This document shows positions 1 to 7,740 of a stretch of DNA of 18,129 bases, piece by piece. The translations under genes were made by a program, and so were the position numbers. The notes under the pieces were generated by a model. The model saw only the letters and a program-made list of their open reading frames with translations. It was not told the DNA's origin and did no database searches. Origin of the DNA: an uncultured Mollicutes bacterium (GTDB lineage: Bacteria; Bacillota_I; Bacilli_A; RFN20; CAG-826); contig CALBGF010000054.1 in NCBI GenBank assembly GCA_937893635.1, positions 1 through 18,129 of the forward strand. The letters run 5' to 3'. The stretch's first letter is position 1; each line of letters begins with the position of its first letter.

Positions 1-143
1 TCTTCATCACTTAAATCATTAATATCAATAGGTACAACTGAACTAGCTATTTCATAATTAGATGAATCAAATAAACTATTAAAGTTCTTTACAATTGATT
101 CAAAATTATTTGAGTCTAAACAATCATATTTATTATTTTTCAT
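1..143 (-). CDS. Unrecognised protein, N-terminal 47 residues only (runs off left edge)
   Basis: An open frame starts at the ATG at 143-141 and stays open to the window edge, so only the N-terminus is visible. It begins MKNNKYDCLDSNNFESIVKN and is rich in Asn, Asp and Ser, with no signal peptide, membrane segment or motif that I recognise. A modest purine-rich ribosome-binding sequence (GAAAGAAG) lies about 8-9 nt upstream of the ATG. The nearest good promoter is at 291-319, which would give a leader of roughly 140 nt. That promoter is a near copy of the one driving the NTPase gene behind it, so the two genes may be co-regulated. No function can be assigned. Confidence 0.55.
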   Translation of the reverse strand, partial: MKNNKYDCLDSNNFESIVKNFNSLFDSSNYEIASSVVPIDINDLSDE

Positions 144-271
144 TTAAAAGCACTTCTTTCTAATTCTAAATATTTTAATTTATAACAATTAAAAATGTCT
201 TTTTATTAAAGAACTGATGAATGTACATACGCTTTATTTAATGCATGTAAAATAAAACTATTTATAATTAA

Positions 272-321
272 TTCTCCGTTCTTTATATTCATTTAACTAT
301 TTATCATCAACATAGTCAAGG
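272..321 (-). promoter_or_regulatory. Promoter/leader module, copy A
   Basis: On the minus strand this has -35 TTGACT (319-314), a 17-nt spacer and -10 TTAAAT (296-291), followed by a leader with AACGGAGAA, a good SD. It matches copy B (3843-3892) at 38 of 50 positions without gaps. The matches cluster at CCTTGACT, at ATAGTTAAAT and in a 14-nt block around the SD. No reading frame of useful size follows its SD; the first ATG downstream gives M-H-stop. The promoter probably reads into the partial gene at 143. Confidence 0.6.
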
Positions 322-341
322 TAAAAAAAGTATATATTAGT

Positions 342-3300
342 TTAAGATATGCATTCTTTTGCACTATTATCTTTAAACTTTTTTACGATTATGCGTCCTT
401 TTTTTCTATTAAAATTCAAAATTTTCATTTGTTTTAATCTTTTTAGGCAATTTATGTTTCCTTCAGAATAATGTATATCAAAACTTTCATTTTCTAAATT
501 AGCAAATTTGCTATCATAAATAGATAGCATATGCTTAACATTTTCAAGTGTATTGTCATCAAAATTTGCAAACTCTGTTAAATTTATTAAATTTAATATA
601 TGATCTCTACAATTATTAAATTGTAATAATATTGTCTCGTTTATAATAAATCCATTTTCAGTTATTAAATTAGCATACCTTCTTTCATTTTCCATAATAT
701 TAATTTTATTATAATAATCAGTAATAATTTTTTGCTTTAACTTATTGTACTTAAGTTTTGAAAGTAATATATTATCAAGTTGCTTTGACGTCATGCTAAC
801 AGGGAAAAAAGTTTCGAATTCTTTTAGAATTTCTATTTCAAAATGATATAAATATTCGCAAAAAGGGTTTATTCTTTCATTAAGAATAGAAAAATCATTT
901 TCATTATAACTTATTCTATCAGATTTTATTAGTTCAATTAAATTTGTATCATTTGTAATATCATTAGCACTAAGCTTTCCATTTATTTTATTTATTAATG
1001 AATTAAATGAATCTATCAAATCACATTCTTCATTTAATATAGAACATAATGCTATTTTATTAGCATCATTAAAGTCTATCATATCAATACTATTAACATT
1101 CCTAATTAAATATTTTAATATTTCTTTAGGATCATAATGGTCATACATATATACTATATTATTTGATGATGGCTCAATAAAATTATTTTCAAAAGCGTAG
1201 GCTGATACACTAGGATTCACCTTAGATAAATCATCAATTGTAATTTGATATTTATTTAATAAACCTATCTTGTTTTCAATAGTAATTGCTTCATCAATTT
1301 TAATAAAATTATAAGCCATTTCACAATTTTTGGTAGATTTTTCAATTCTATCGTCTAACAAAATTTTTGCTAAATAAATATTTATATTTTGTTCTAAATA
1401 GCTATATACTCCTTCAAAAAAATCTTTTATAAAACTATAATTATTTGAGAAAAACAATTTATTATCATAATTTTTTAAAGAAATAATATACAATAAATTA
1501 TCAACAGTAATTTCATAGTAGTTTTTAGCAATAATATGTTCCATTAGTTCTTTTGAACATAATGTGTCACTCAAAGAATCAAACTTTGGATTTAAATTAT
1601 TTAAAAGTAACATAGCATCATTTATATTTAAACCATTAATTAGATTGTTAATATCTTTTTTATTAGAAAAATAGTTTGTTAAACAATTATTTTGATTATA
1701 ACTTTTTATATTATTAAAATACTGATTTAAAATAGTATTAATTATAATTTCTTTTTTTTCATTTATTAATTTACTCTCAATAATGTTTAAACATATTTTT
1801 TGATGAAACATAATTAACTTAGTAAGTTCTATAATTTTTGTTTCATCTTCTTCATTATAATAAAGTAATAAATATTCTAAAGATTTGTCACTAACAAGTG
1901 TTTTTAATAAGGCCTCTTTTTTATTAGAGTCAATTTCTTTTGCTGCATCTATTACATAAGTAATTAAATATTTGTTAATAACTGCTGAATATTTGAAATC
2001 ACTAACTTTTAGCCTTTTAATTATTTCTGGAATATTTTCTATTTTAGAACAGTAATCGTTTATTCCTACTTGTACTTTTTTTATAAATTCAATATCAGTT
2101 GGTGAAATAATATCAGAATCAAAATTATAAATGTATTCCATATATCGATCATCAATATAGCCGTTTTTTATAGCAAATTTCCAAAAGTTTGTAAGAGTTT
2201 CATTTGATTTTTGAAGTTCTTCATTATTTTTTAAAATATTATTAAAAACTTCATCAACTCCAATTTGATTCACTAATTCATTAAATGATAAATTAGCAAT
2301 ATTGGAGATTTGATTACATAAACTACTTATTTTTGCATTTGCTTCTTCTTTTTTGCTTTCTGTTTTATAAACTAAATTCTCTTCTCTTTGAACAAAATCA
2401 AAGCTTATAATTTCTTCCATTTTCTTAGGAGATATAGAGGTTTTGTATCCTTTATAGTATGGGTGTGAAATATTATTCCAATCAATATTTTTAAACGATG
2501 ATATAGAATCAATGAATATCGTGTTAGTATTTGAGTAATTATATCCCTCAGAGCTAATCATTCCTTTAAGTATAAGTTTCAATTCATCAAAATTATTAAG
2601 TCTTTCCTTTTCAGCGAGATTAAGTTTGTTTTCATATTCTGAAATTTTTTCTTTTATCTTTTCACATAACAAATCAACAAGCGAATCTCTATTCAACATA
2701 CAAATGAATTCGCTTGTTTTATCTTCTAGTTTAGTATATTCTTTAGGAAATAAATTTCTATATAGCGATAATGTAAAAAGAATTTCATTTTTCATTCTAT
2801 TTTCATTAAATTTATTAATAACCCTGCTTCTAGTAATAACGTAATCATTAAATGTATTCTTCAAAACTCTCATATCAGGAATATACAAAGAAATATCTTT
2901 AACAAATTCATCACTAAGTTTTAATTCTTTGTCATAATTACAAAATATCTCCCGCATCTTTTCTTCTGTGGTCGTTGGATTAATGATAGGAATAATCGAT
3001 AAAATAAAATCAAAAAATTTGGCACGCTCTTCTTCACTTTCTATTAAATCATTCTTTATAGCATATAAAAAAGTTACTTTTTTGCATTTCTTATTACTAC
3101 TATTATTTATAATTGTATTTAGTTCTCTTAATTTTACAAATATCTCCGTTTCAGGCAATCTATCTAAATCTTCGAATATGACTAAATCAACTTTTACTCT
3201 TTCAAAAAAATACAATATTTCATCAACCATTTTGTTAATAATGGATAAAGTGTCTTTAGATTCTGTTTCGATTTCAAAATCTTTATATTTCACTTTTTTT

Positions 3301-3836
3301 AGCCTTCCAAAATATAATATAGAATAAATAGCATATCCAAAAGAAACCACAAAAAATGCAAGAACAATATAACAAGTTTTATTAAAGAAAGCGTTATTTG
3401 CTAATTGTATAGTAAGAAATGTAAATGAAAGAATAGCGACAATAACGCATATTGTATTTAATAGTGTCTTTAACATAGATGGCGAATTGGTTCTCTCTAT
3501 TTTAGAATGTGGTAAAGTATGACTATTTTGACTATATAGCAGTTGTTGCAATATGCTTCTTTCTATATCATTTTCGCTATATTTTTCTTTATTAAAGGTT
3601 GCTAATGAAATTTTAACATATTTTGATTTATTTGGGCTTTTACTTCTTCTATCTTTTTTTCTAAACTTACTTAGATATGTTTCAATAACACTACTTTTAC
3701 CTGCTCCTAGTTTTGCTACAATAGCGATATTCTTTACATTAGGATTATTAATTTTTTCATTTAATATACGAGCATCCACTTCATAGTTAGCCGAAATTAC
3801 TGGTGAATTATCTAACAATTCAATTCTATTATTCAT
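342..3836 (-). CDS. YobI/KAP-type membrane-inserted P-loop NTPase
   Basis: A 1164-residue protein. The N-terminal NTPase core is clear: a Walker A-like AKLGAGKSS at residues 41-49 and a Walker B VDLVIFEDLDRL at 216-227. A further core strand, KVTFLYAIKNDLI, lies at about 253-265. Two hydrophobic helices (about 124-145 and 153-176) sit between Walker A and Walker B, the arrangement known from KAP P-loop NTPases, so the core is probably held at the membrane. The N-terminal wording (KNIAI..., GAGKSSVIETY, ISLATF, ILQQLLYS) resembles the Bacillus YobI family. The remaining 850 or so residues are helix-rich and Asn/Lys-rich with no motif I recognise. The first Walker A residue is Ala instead of Gly. 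The start is supported by GGAG 8 nt upstream and the promoter at 3862-3890. The YobI/KAP group has been linked to biological-conflict systems, but a defence role here is only inference. Confidence 0.8.
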   Translation of the reverse strand: MNNRIELLDNSPVISANYEVDARILNEKINNPNVKNIAIVAKLGAGKSSVIETYLSKFRKKDRRSKSPNKSKYVKISLATFNKEKYSENDIERSILQQLLYSQNSHTLPHSKIERTNSPSMLKTLLNTICVIVAILSFTFLTIQLANNAFFNKTCYIVLAFFVVSFGYAIYSILYFGRLKKVKYKDFEIETESKDTLSIINKMVDEILYFFERVKVDLVIFEDLDRLPETEIFVKLRELNTIINNSSNKKCKKVTFLYAIKNDLIESEEERAKFFDFILSIIPIINPTTTEEKMREIFCNYDKELKLSDEFVKDISLYIPDMRVLKNTFNDYVITRSRVINKFNENRMKNEILFTLSLYRNLFPKEYTKLEDKTSEFICMLNRDSLVDLLCEKIKEKISEYENKLNLAEKERLNNFDELKLILKGMISSEGYNYSNTNTIFIDSISSFKNIDWNNISHPYYKGYKTSISPKKMEEIISFDFVQREENLVYKTESKKEEANAKISSLCNQISNIANLSFNELVNQIGVDEVFNNILKNNEELQKSNETLTNFWKFAIKNGYIDDRYMEYIYNFDSDIISPTDIEFIKKVQVGINDYCSKIENIPEIIKRLKVSDFKYSAVINKYLITYVIDAAKEIDSNKKEALLKTLVSDKSLEYLLLYYNEEDETKIIELTKLIMFHQKICLNIIESKLINEKKEIIINTILNQYFNNIKSYNQNNCLTNYFSNKKDINNLINGLNINDAMLLLNNLNPKFDSLSDTLCSKELMEHIIAKNYYEITVDNLLYIISLKNYDNKLFFSNNYSFIKDFFEGVYSYLEQNINIYLAKILLDDRIEKSTKNCEMAYNFIKIDEAITIENKIGLLNKYQITIDDLSKVNPSVSAYAFENNFIEPSSNNIVYMYDHYDPKEILKYLIRNVNSIDMIDFNDANKIALCSILNEECDLIDSFNSLINKINGKLSANDITNDTNLIELIKSDRISYNENDFSILNERINPFCEYLYHFEIEILKEFETFFPVSMTSKQLDNILLSKLKYNKLKQKIITDYYNKINIMENERRYANLITENGFIINETILLQFNNCRDHILNLINLTEFANFDDNTLENVKHMLSIYDSKFANLENESFDIHYSEGNINCLKRLKQMKILNFNRKKGRIIVKKFKDNSAKECIS

Positions 3837-3842
3837 TTTTAG

Positions 3843-3892
3843 TTCTCCGTTCTTTACAATTATTTAACTATCTCTTACATCTTTAGTCAAGG
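3843..3892 (-). promoter_or_regulatory. Promoter and SD of the NTPase gene (copy B)
   Basis: On the minus strand this has -35 TTGACT (3890-3885), a 17-nt spacer, -10 TTAAAT (3867-3862), then an SD with GGAG at 3848-3845, 8 nt before the ATG at 3836. The -35 hexamer matches consensus at 5 of 6 positions and the -10 at 4 of 6. It is repeated imperfectly at 272-321, with the -35, extended -10 and SD blocks best conserved. Confidence 0.7.
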
Positions 3893-3928
3893 CACAAATT
3901 AAATATTTGTTAAATTTGTTGTATATCG

Positions 3929-3957
3929 TTAACAATAAGTTTATTACTATGTATAAT
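3929..3957 (+). promoter_or_regulatory. Promoter of the lysine riboswitch/ABC transporter operon
   Basis: -35 TTAACA (3929-3934), 17-nt spacer, -10 TATAAT (3952-3957); 11 of 12 positions match the housekeeping consensus. The start of transcription would fall near 3964, about 80 nt before the riboswitch P1 helix. A weaker alternative is TTGAAA (3990-3995) with TAAATA (4013-4018), also spaced 17 nt, which would start close to P1. The site lies back to back with the NTPase promoter (3862-3890), with 38 bp between the two -35 boxes. Confidence 0.75.
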
Positions 3958-3983
3958 ATTAAATATATTTTATGAAAAGGCTT

Positions 3984-3999
3984 TACTTTTTGAAAAGTA
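3984..3999. repeat. 16-bp palindrome between promoter and riboswitch
   Basis: The sequence TACTTTTTGAAAAGTA has perfect 7-bp arms around a central TG. It lies just downstream of the expected transcription start of the lysine operon and overlaps the -35 of the weaker alternative promoter. It could be an operator or a small 5' hairpin. In such AT-rich DNA it could also be chance. Confidence 0.4.
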
Positions 4000-4044
4000 C
4001 TTGCAAAATAAATAAATATCATTTAAACTTGTAGCAAGTCTATG

Positions 4045-4226
4045 AATCAAATAGAGGAGCGACTACAAAATAGTATTTCTTTCCTTAATGGCTTTGGGAA
4101 GGAAGAAAGGTAAGAGTCGCCGAAACCATCATTAGTATCTTAGCCGAAGAGAATTGATGAGTTGGGATGTAGGAAAATATCTTACATACTCGGCGGATAG
4201 TAAGTATCCGATTGGCACTATTGATT
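4045..4226 (+). ncRNA. Lysine riboswitch (L box) aptamer
   Basis: The conserved L-box landmarks appear in order: AATCAAATAGAGGAGCG at the 5' side, GTCGCCGAA after the first long arm, a CGGATA...TATCCG hairpin, and the closing CTATTGATT. Helices that can be read directly are P1 (4045-4054 with 4218-4226, one bulged A), P2 (GCGACT 4059-4064 with AGTCGC 4115-4120), P3 (CATCA with TGATG), a P4 TGTA/TACA arm, and P5 (CGGATA with TATCCG). L boxes sense free lysine and usually switch off lysine synthesis or import genes. The three downstream genes encode an amino acid ABC importer, so lysine is its likely substrate. Confidence 0.93.
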
Positions 4227-4229
4227 GAA

Positions 4230-4295
4230 GTCCTACTTCTTAAAGGGATTGCAATTAATATGTGATCCTAGACAAGAAAGGGAGGACATTTTTTT
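4230..4295 (+). terminator. Riboswitch expression platform: SD-containing terminator hairpin
   Basis: GTCCT (4230-4234) pairs with AGGAC (4283-4287). CTT/CTT segments of the 5' arm pair with GAA/GAA segments of AAGAAAG, with a small internal loop and a bulge. Inside, GGATTGCA pairs with TGTGATCC including two G-U pairs. Seven T (4289-4295) follow and run straight into the ATG at 4296. The SD AAGGGAGG (4278-4285) lies in the 3' arm, so the hairpin could both terminate transcription and hide the ribosome-binding site. It starts 4 nt after P1, which suits an off-switch. Confidence 0.65.
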
Positions 4296-5192
4296 ATGTC
4301 AAAGAAAAATAATTTTATGTTATGTGCAGTAACAGCACTTTTTGTTACAAGTTGTTCGCCAGCAAATGATGATTTTATTTATCATTATGAGCCAACCTTC
4401 GCTTCAATTAATACAAGCAACATTGAAGTAAACAAACTCATTGTAGGAATGGAATGTAACTATTCACCTTTTAATTGGACAGATAATAGTGATAACGATT
4501 ATAATCTAGCTATTCGTAATATTGGTGGTAGTTTTGCAGATGGATACGATGTCCAAATAGCGGCTTTATTAGGTAAAGCACTTAATATGGAAGTAGAAAT
4601 AATTAAAGAAAATTGGGAAAGTTTAGTACCTGATGTTCAAACTAACACTATTAATTTAGTTCTAGCTGGAATGACTGATACTGAAGAAAGAAGAGAATCT
4701 ATAGATTTTAGTGATGAATACTATCGTTCTGAATTAGTGTTAATTACCAAAAAAGATACTTCTTCTTTATACAATTCGATTCTAACTAGTGAGGAAGTAA
4801 AAACACTTTTAAACAATAAAAGTATTATTTCACAAGTATCAACAGTTACTAATGATGTTATTGAAACTTTTGTGTCTAACTATAGCGCTATACATCTATC
4901 TCCATTAGGAACTTTTGCTGAGTGCGCTATCGACGTTAGTAATGGCTTAGCGTTTGCAATGACTGCCGAATATCCAGTAGCACAAGCAATTATTAATTCA
5001 AATCCTTCTTTAGGTATAATTCGTATTTCACAAGATATATTAGGCGTTGATTTATCTGAACTTGGTGTATCAATTGGTATTAAAAAAGGTAATGATAATT
5101 TAAAAAGATGTATTAATGAGGCATTAAGTTATATATCTCAAGATTTACGTAATTTAATGATGAGTGAAGCTGTTACTAGAAGTGGAGAATAA
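4296..5192 (+). CDS. Lysine (amino acid) ABC transporter, substrate-binding lipoprotein
   Basis: A 298-residue extracellular binding protein anchored by lipid. Residues 1-19 form a signal peptide ending in the lipobox VTSC, with Cys20 the predicted lipidated residue. From about residue 47 it follows the family 3 solute-binding fold (SBP_bac_3): LIVGMECNYSPFNWT near the start, then GYDVQIAALLGKAL. AGMTDTEERRESIDFSDEYY (124-143) follows, where the Arg pair normally grips the amino acid carboxylate. An SD 10 nt upstream supports the start. It is the first gene after the lysine riboswitch, so lysine is the inferred ligand; the sequence alone would fit any polar or basic amino acid. The permease gene follows after 3 nt, so the three genes form one operon. 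Confidence 0.92.
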   Translation: MSKKNNFMLCAVTALFVTSCSPANDDFIYHYEPTFASINTSNIEVNKLIVGMECNYSPFNWTDNSDNDYNLAIRNIGGSFADGYDVQIAALLGKALNMEVEIIKENWESLVPDVQTNTINLVLAGMTDTEERRESIDFSDEYYRSELVLITKKDTSSLYNSILTSEEVKTLLNNKSIISQVSTVTNDVIETFVSNYSAIHLSPLGTFAECAIDVSNGLAFAMTAEYPVAQAIINSNPSLGIIRISQDILGVDLSELGVSIGIKKGNDNLKRCINEALSYISQDLRNLMMSEAVTRSGE

Positions 5193-5195
5193 CTT

Positions 5196-5975
5196 ATGTG
5201 GAATGATATTACTAATCTATTATCTAAATATTGGGAAAATTATCTCAATGGTACATTGGCCACTATTGTATTGTCATTTGTTGGAACTTTTGGTGGATTA
5301 TTTTTAGGAATATTTTTAGCTTATTTTAAATCATTAAAAACTAAAAATGTTTCTTTATGGCAAAAACTATGGCGTATTCCTTTAAAATTTCTTTCTAATT
5401 TATATTCAATTATAATTCGTGGAACACCAATGATGGTTCAAGCAATGCTATTTAAATATGGTTCTCAAATGTTAGGTTTAAATTGGAATAATGTTCTTAT
5501 GGGTATTAACACTTGGAATGGATGGTTTATAGCAGGTTTAGTTGTAATTACTTTTAATACAACAGCATATATGGGAGAGATTATTGAATCTGGTTTAAAT
5601 GGTGTTGGAAACGATCAAATCGAAGGCGCTAAATCTCTTGGAATGAATGATTTTCAAATATTAATTCATGTTACATTACCACAAGCTATTAGAAATTCAA
5701 TTCCTACAATAGGAAATGAATGGGTAGTAAATATTAAGGACTCTTCTGTTCTTAATGTAATTGCCGTTTCCGAATTATATTGGCAAGCCTCAAGCGCCGC
5801 TTCTAAAGGATATCAATATTTAGCCACATATGTAATTATTGCTTGTATTTATTTATCACTAACTCTTATATCTACAGGCATTTTAAAAATAATTGCTTTT
5901 AAATTAGATGGTAACAAAATCTCTACTTCATTAAAAAATTATTTATCACATTATAAAAAGGCTGGTGCTAACTAA
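5196..5975 (+). CDS. Lysine (amino acid) ABC transporter, permease
   Basis: A 259-residue inner-membrane permease of the HisMQ/GlnP type (BPD_transp_1). The opening [21 protein letters not shown] is the usual first membrane segment of amino acid permeases, followed by [12 protein letters not shown] (75-86). The cytoplasmic EAA loop that docks the ATPase is at about 143-162 ([12 protein letters not shown]...HVTLPQA), and [12 protein letters not shown] (174-185) is a further family motif. About five membrane helices are apparent. The only permease gene here probably forms a homodimer. The SD (AGTGGAG) lies within the last codons of the preceding gene, which suggests translational coupling. Lysine specificity is inferred from the riboswitch. 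Confidence 0.93.
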   Translation: MWNDITNLLSKYWENYLNGTLATIVLSFVGTFGGLFLGIFLAYFKSLKTKNVSLWQKLWRIPLKFLSNLYSIIIRGTPMMVQAMLFKYGSQMLGLNWNNVLMGINTWNGWFIAGLVVITFNTTAYMGEIIESGLNGVGNDQIEGAKSLGMNDFQILIHVTLPQAIRNSIPTIGNEWVVNIKDSSVLNVIAVSELYWQASSAASKGYQYLATYVIIACIYLSLTLISTGILKIIAFKLDGNKISTSLKNYLSHYKKAGAN

Positions 5976-5977
5976 TT

Positions 5978-6772
5978 ATGAATATCTTAAGTATTAATCA
6001 TTTAGCCAAATCATTCTCTAATAACACTATCGTTTTAAAAGATATCTCTTTTAATGTAGAAAAAGGTGAATGTATTACTATTATTGGTTCTTCTGGCTCT
6101 GGAAAATCAACTTTGTTACGCTGCATTAATTTATTAGAATCTCCCGATAGTGGTTCTATACTATTAAATGGTATAAACATTTTAGATAAAAGTATTAATC
6201 AAAATAAAGTAAGATCTAAACTTGCTATGGTATTTCAATCTTTTAATCTATTCAATAATATGAATGTTTTAGATAATTGTATTATTGGTCAAGTTAAAGT
6301 ACTTAAACGCAACAAAAAAGAGGCTATTGAAATAGCCACTAAAAACTTAGAAAAAGTTGGATTATCTGATAGAATTAATTTTAAAATACAAAATCTTTCT
6401 GGAGGTCAAAAGCAAAGAGTTGCTATTGCAAGAGCTTTATCTATGAATCCTGATATCATTTTGTTTGATGAACCTACTTCTGCACTTGATCCAGAAATGG
6501 TAAATGAAGTATTAAAAGTAATTAAAGAATTAGCAAGTCAGCACATAACAATGATTATTGTCACTCATGAAATGCGCTTTGCTAAAGAAGTATCCGATCG
6601 TATTATATTTATGGATAAAGGCATTATTGCACAAATAGGTACTCCTAAATATATATTTGATGAATGTGAAGATGAAAGATTAAAAGCATTTATTAATCGT
6701 GATTCTCGTTCGCCTATAATAATAACGAATAATGAGCAAAAGCTATTTAACAAGAAAATAGTCGGTGATTAA
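5978..6772 (+). CDS. Lysine (amino acid) ABC transporter, ATP-binding protein
   Basis: A 264-residue ABC ATPase of the polar amino acid uptake family (GlnQ/HisP-like). All catalytic motifs are intact: Walker [10 protein letters not shown] (37-45), Q-loop VFQSFNLF with Gln87, signature LSGGQ (140-144), Walker B ILFDEP (161-166) and the switch His197 in [19 protein letters not shown] after Walker A is typical of amino acid importers. It begins 2 nt after the permease stop and closes the riboswitch-controlled operon. The last 25 or so residues form a polar tail. No strong GGAGG precedes it; AAAAAGG in the end of the permease gene is the closest candidate, so translation may depend on coupling. 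Confidence 0.95.
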   Translation: MNILSINHLAKSFSNNTIVLKDISFNVEKGECITIIGSSGSGKSTLLRCINLLESPDSGSILLNGINILDKSINQNKVRSKLAMVFQSFNLFNNMNVLDNCIIGQVKVLKRNKKEAIEIATKNLEKVGLSDRINFKIQNLSGGQKQRVAIARALSMNPDIILFDEPTSALDPEMVNEVLKVIKELASQHITMIIVTHEMRFAKEVSDRIIFMDKGIIAQIGTPKYIFDECEDERLKAFINRDSRSPIIITNNEQKLFNKKIVGD

Positions 6773-6792
6773 AAAGCAAGTAAAATGTCTTT

Positions 6793-6823
6793 AAAAAGCA
6801 AATACTCTATTTATTTACTTTTT
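6793..6823. terminator. Possible bidirectional terminator between converging operons
   Basis: On the plus strand AAAAAG (6793-6798) and AAATA (6800-6804) pair with TATTT (6812-6816) and CTTTTT (6818-6823) around a 7-nt loop. Read on the minus strand the one mismatched pair becomes a U-G wobble, giving a 12-bp stem ending in T. It has few G-C pairs and overlaps the last codons of the ATP-grasp gene, so it is a weak candidate. It is the only hairpin I see where the two operons meet. Confidence 0.4.
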
Positions 6824-7740
6824 ACTAAAGATAAATCTATCATATTTCCTAGTTTATAATTCCATTCATCTGGTACAATATTTACAAATCCAGCACAATG
6901 ATAAAATGTTAGTTCCCCAACATAAATGTGATTGTTAACATAATAAAAATCTACTCTCAAATGTGGAATACCTTTGGATAATTTTTTTGATATTTCTTTC
7001 ATTTGTTCAAAACAATCAGGTTTCGATGGAGGCACGATTGAATTAGGATCTTTCATTCTAAATGGTAAGTGATTGAAATCCATATCAAAAAAATCAGTTG
7101 TTGGATTTTCTGATCTATCTCTAGAGATGTAGCAAAGTTTTGGCTCTCCATTAAAACAAAAGAATTTATAATCTACTAGCCATGAATTTTCATCACCATC
7201 ATCATGTAATAATGGTTCACACATTATTTTTTTCTCTATGTTTTTATATGGCCATTCTCTATGAACTAAAAAATAATTACGCTTTAAGGATTTTTCAATA
7301 ATTTTTTTTGTTTTTGATAAATCTAATTTGCTTTTATCTCTGCAAATAACTATCGAGCCAGAGTCATGATTACACTTTAAAACAAATTGATTAGGTAATT
7401 TATCAAAATTAATTTCTTCAAAACTATCCCATACTCCTATTGTTGGTATAGCATGTTCTTCACCAACAATCTCAGAAATAAATTGCTTAGCCTTGCATTT
7501 ATCAACCATAGTAGTGTAAATGTCTTTTCTATCATTTAATTTTAGCCACTGCAGTTTTTCACTATATGTAACAGGATTATCCAAATTTGGTTTTTTTCCA
7601 ATTGTTGCATTATATTCTTTTATTAAATATTTTTTGTCAGACATATTATTATATAATTTAAGATACTCTGAATTAATAAAAAAACGAAATTTTTTATTAG
7701 TAAAATATTTATTTATTGTTCTAAAAAGATTGGCTTTCAT
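6811..7740 (-). CDS. TupA-like ATP-grasp protein, capsule locus
   Basis: A 309-residue protein of the TupA-like ATP-grasp family, common at the ends of polysaccharide clusters. It was often labelled glycosyltransferase in the past but probably forms an amide or peptide-like bond on the polymer or a precursor. Visible landmarks are the family opening PVTYSEKLQWLK (56-67), LKCNHDSGS (121-129, nucleotide-binding strand), DYKFFCFNGEP (190-200), and LRVDFYYV...YVGELTFYHCAGF (261-285), which carries the metal-binding acidic residues. The start is well set: GAGGAGG lies just upstream of the ATG at 7740, inside the polymerase gene, and the two genes overlap by 20 nt. It is the last gene of the operon. 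Its acceptor and the amino compound it adds cannot be read from the sequence. Confidence 0.82.
   Translation of the reverse strand: MKANLFRTINKYFTNKKFRFFINSEYLKLYNNMSDKKYLIKEYNATIGKKPNLDNPVTYSEKLQWLKLNDRKDIYTTMVDKCKAKQFISEIVGEEHAIPTIGVWDSFEEINFDKLPNQFVLKCNHDSGSIVICRDKSKLDLSKTKKIIEKSLKRNYFLVHREWPYKNIEKKIMCEPLLHDDGDENSWLVDYKFFCFNGEPKLCYISRDRSENPTTDFFDMDFNHLPFRMKDPNSIVPPSKPDCFEQMKEISKKLSKGIPHLRVDFYYVNNHIYVGELTFYHCAGFVNIVPDEWNYKLGNMIDLSLVKSK

Noticed and set aside
175..228. 17-residue minus-strand ORF in the leader of the left-edge gene
   Set aside because: No SD and no recognisable features; length is expected by chance.
2626..3786. Several plus-strand ORFs opposite the NTPase gene rich in Phe, Leu and Ser
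   Set aside because: They are the mirror of Lys/Glu/Asn-rich coding on the minus strand, lack SDs and resemble no protein.
3972..4034. 20-codon ORF with four Lys codons upstream of the riboswitch, possible lysine leader peptide
   Set aside because: It has no SD, its Lys codons are not clustered, and in AT-rich DNA Lys codons are common. The riboswitch already explains the regulation.
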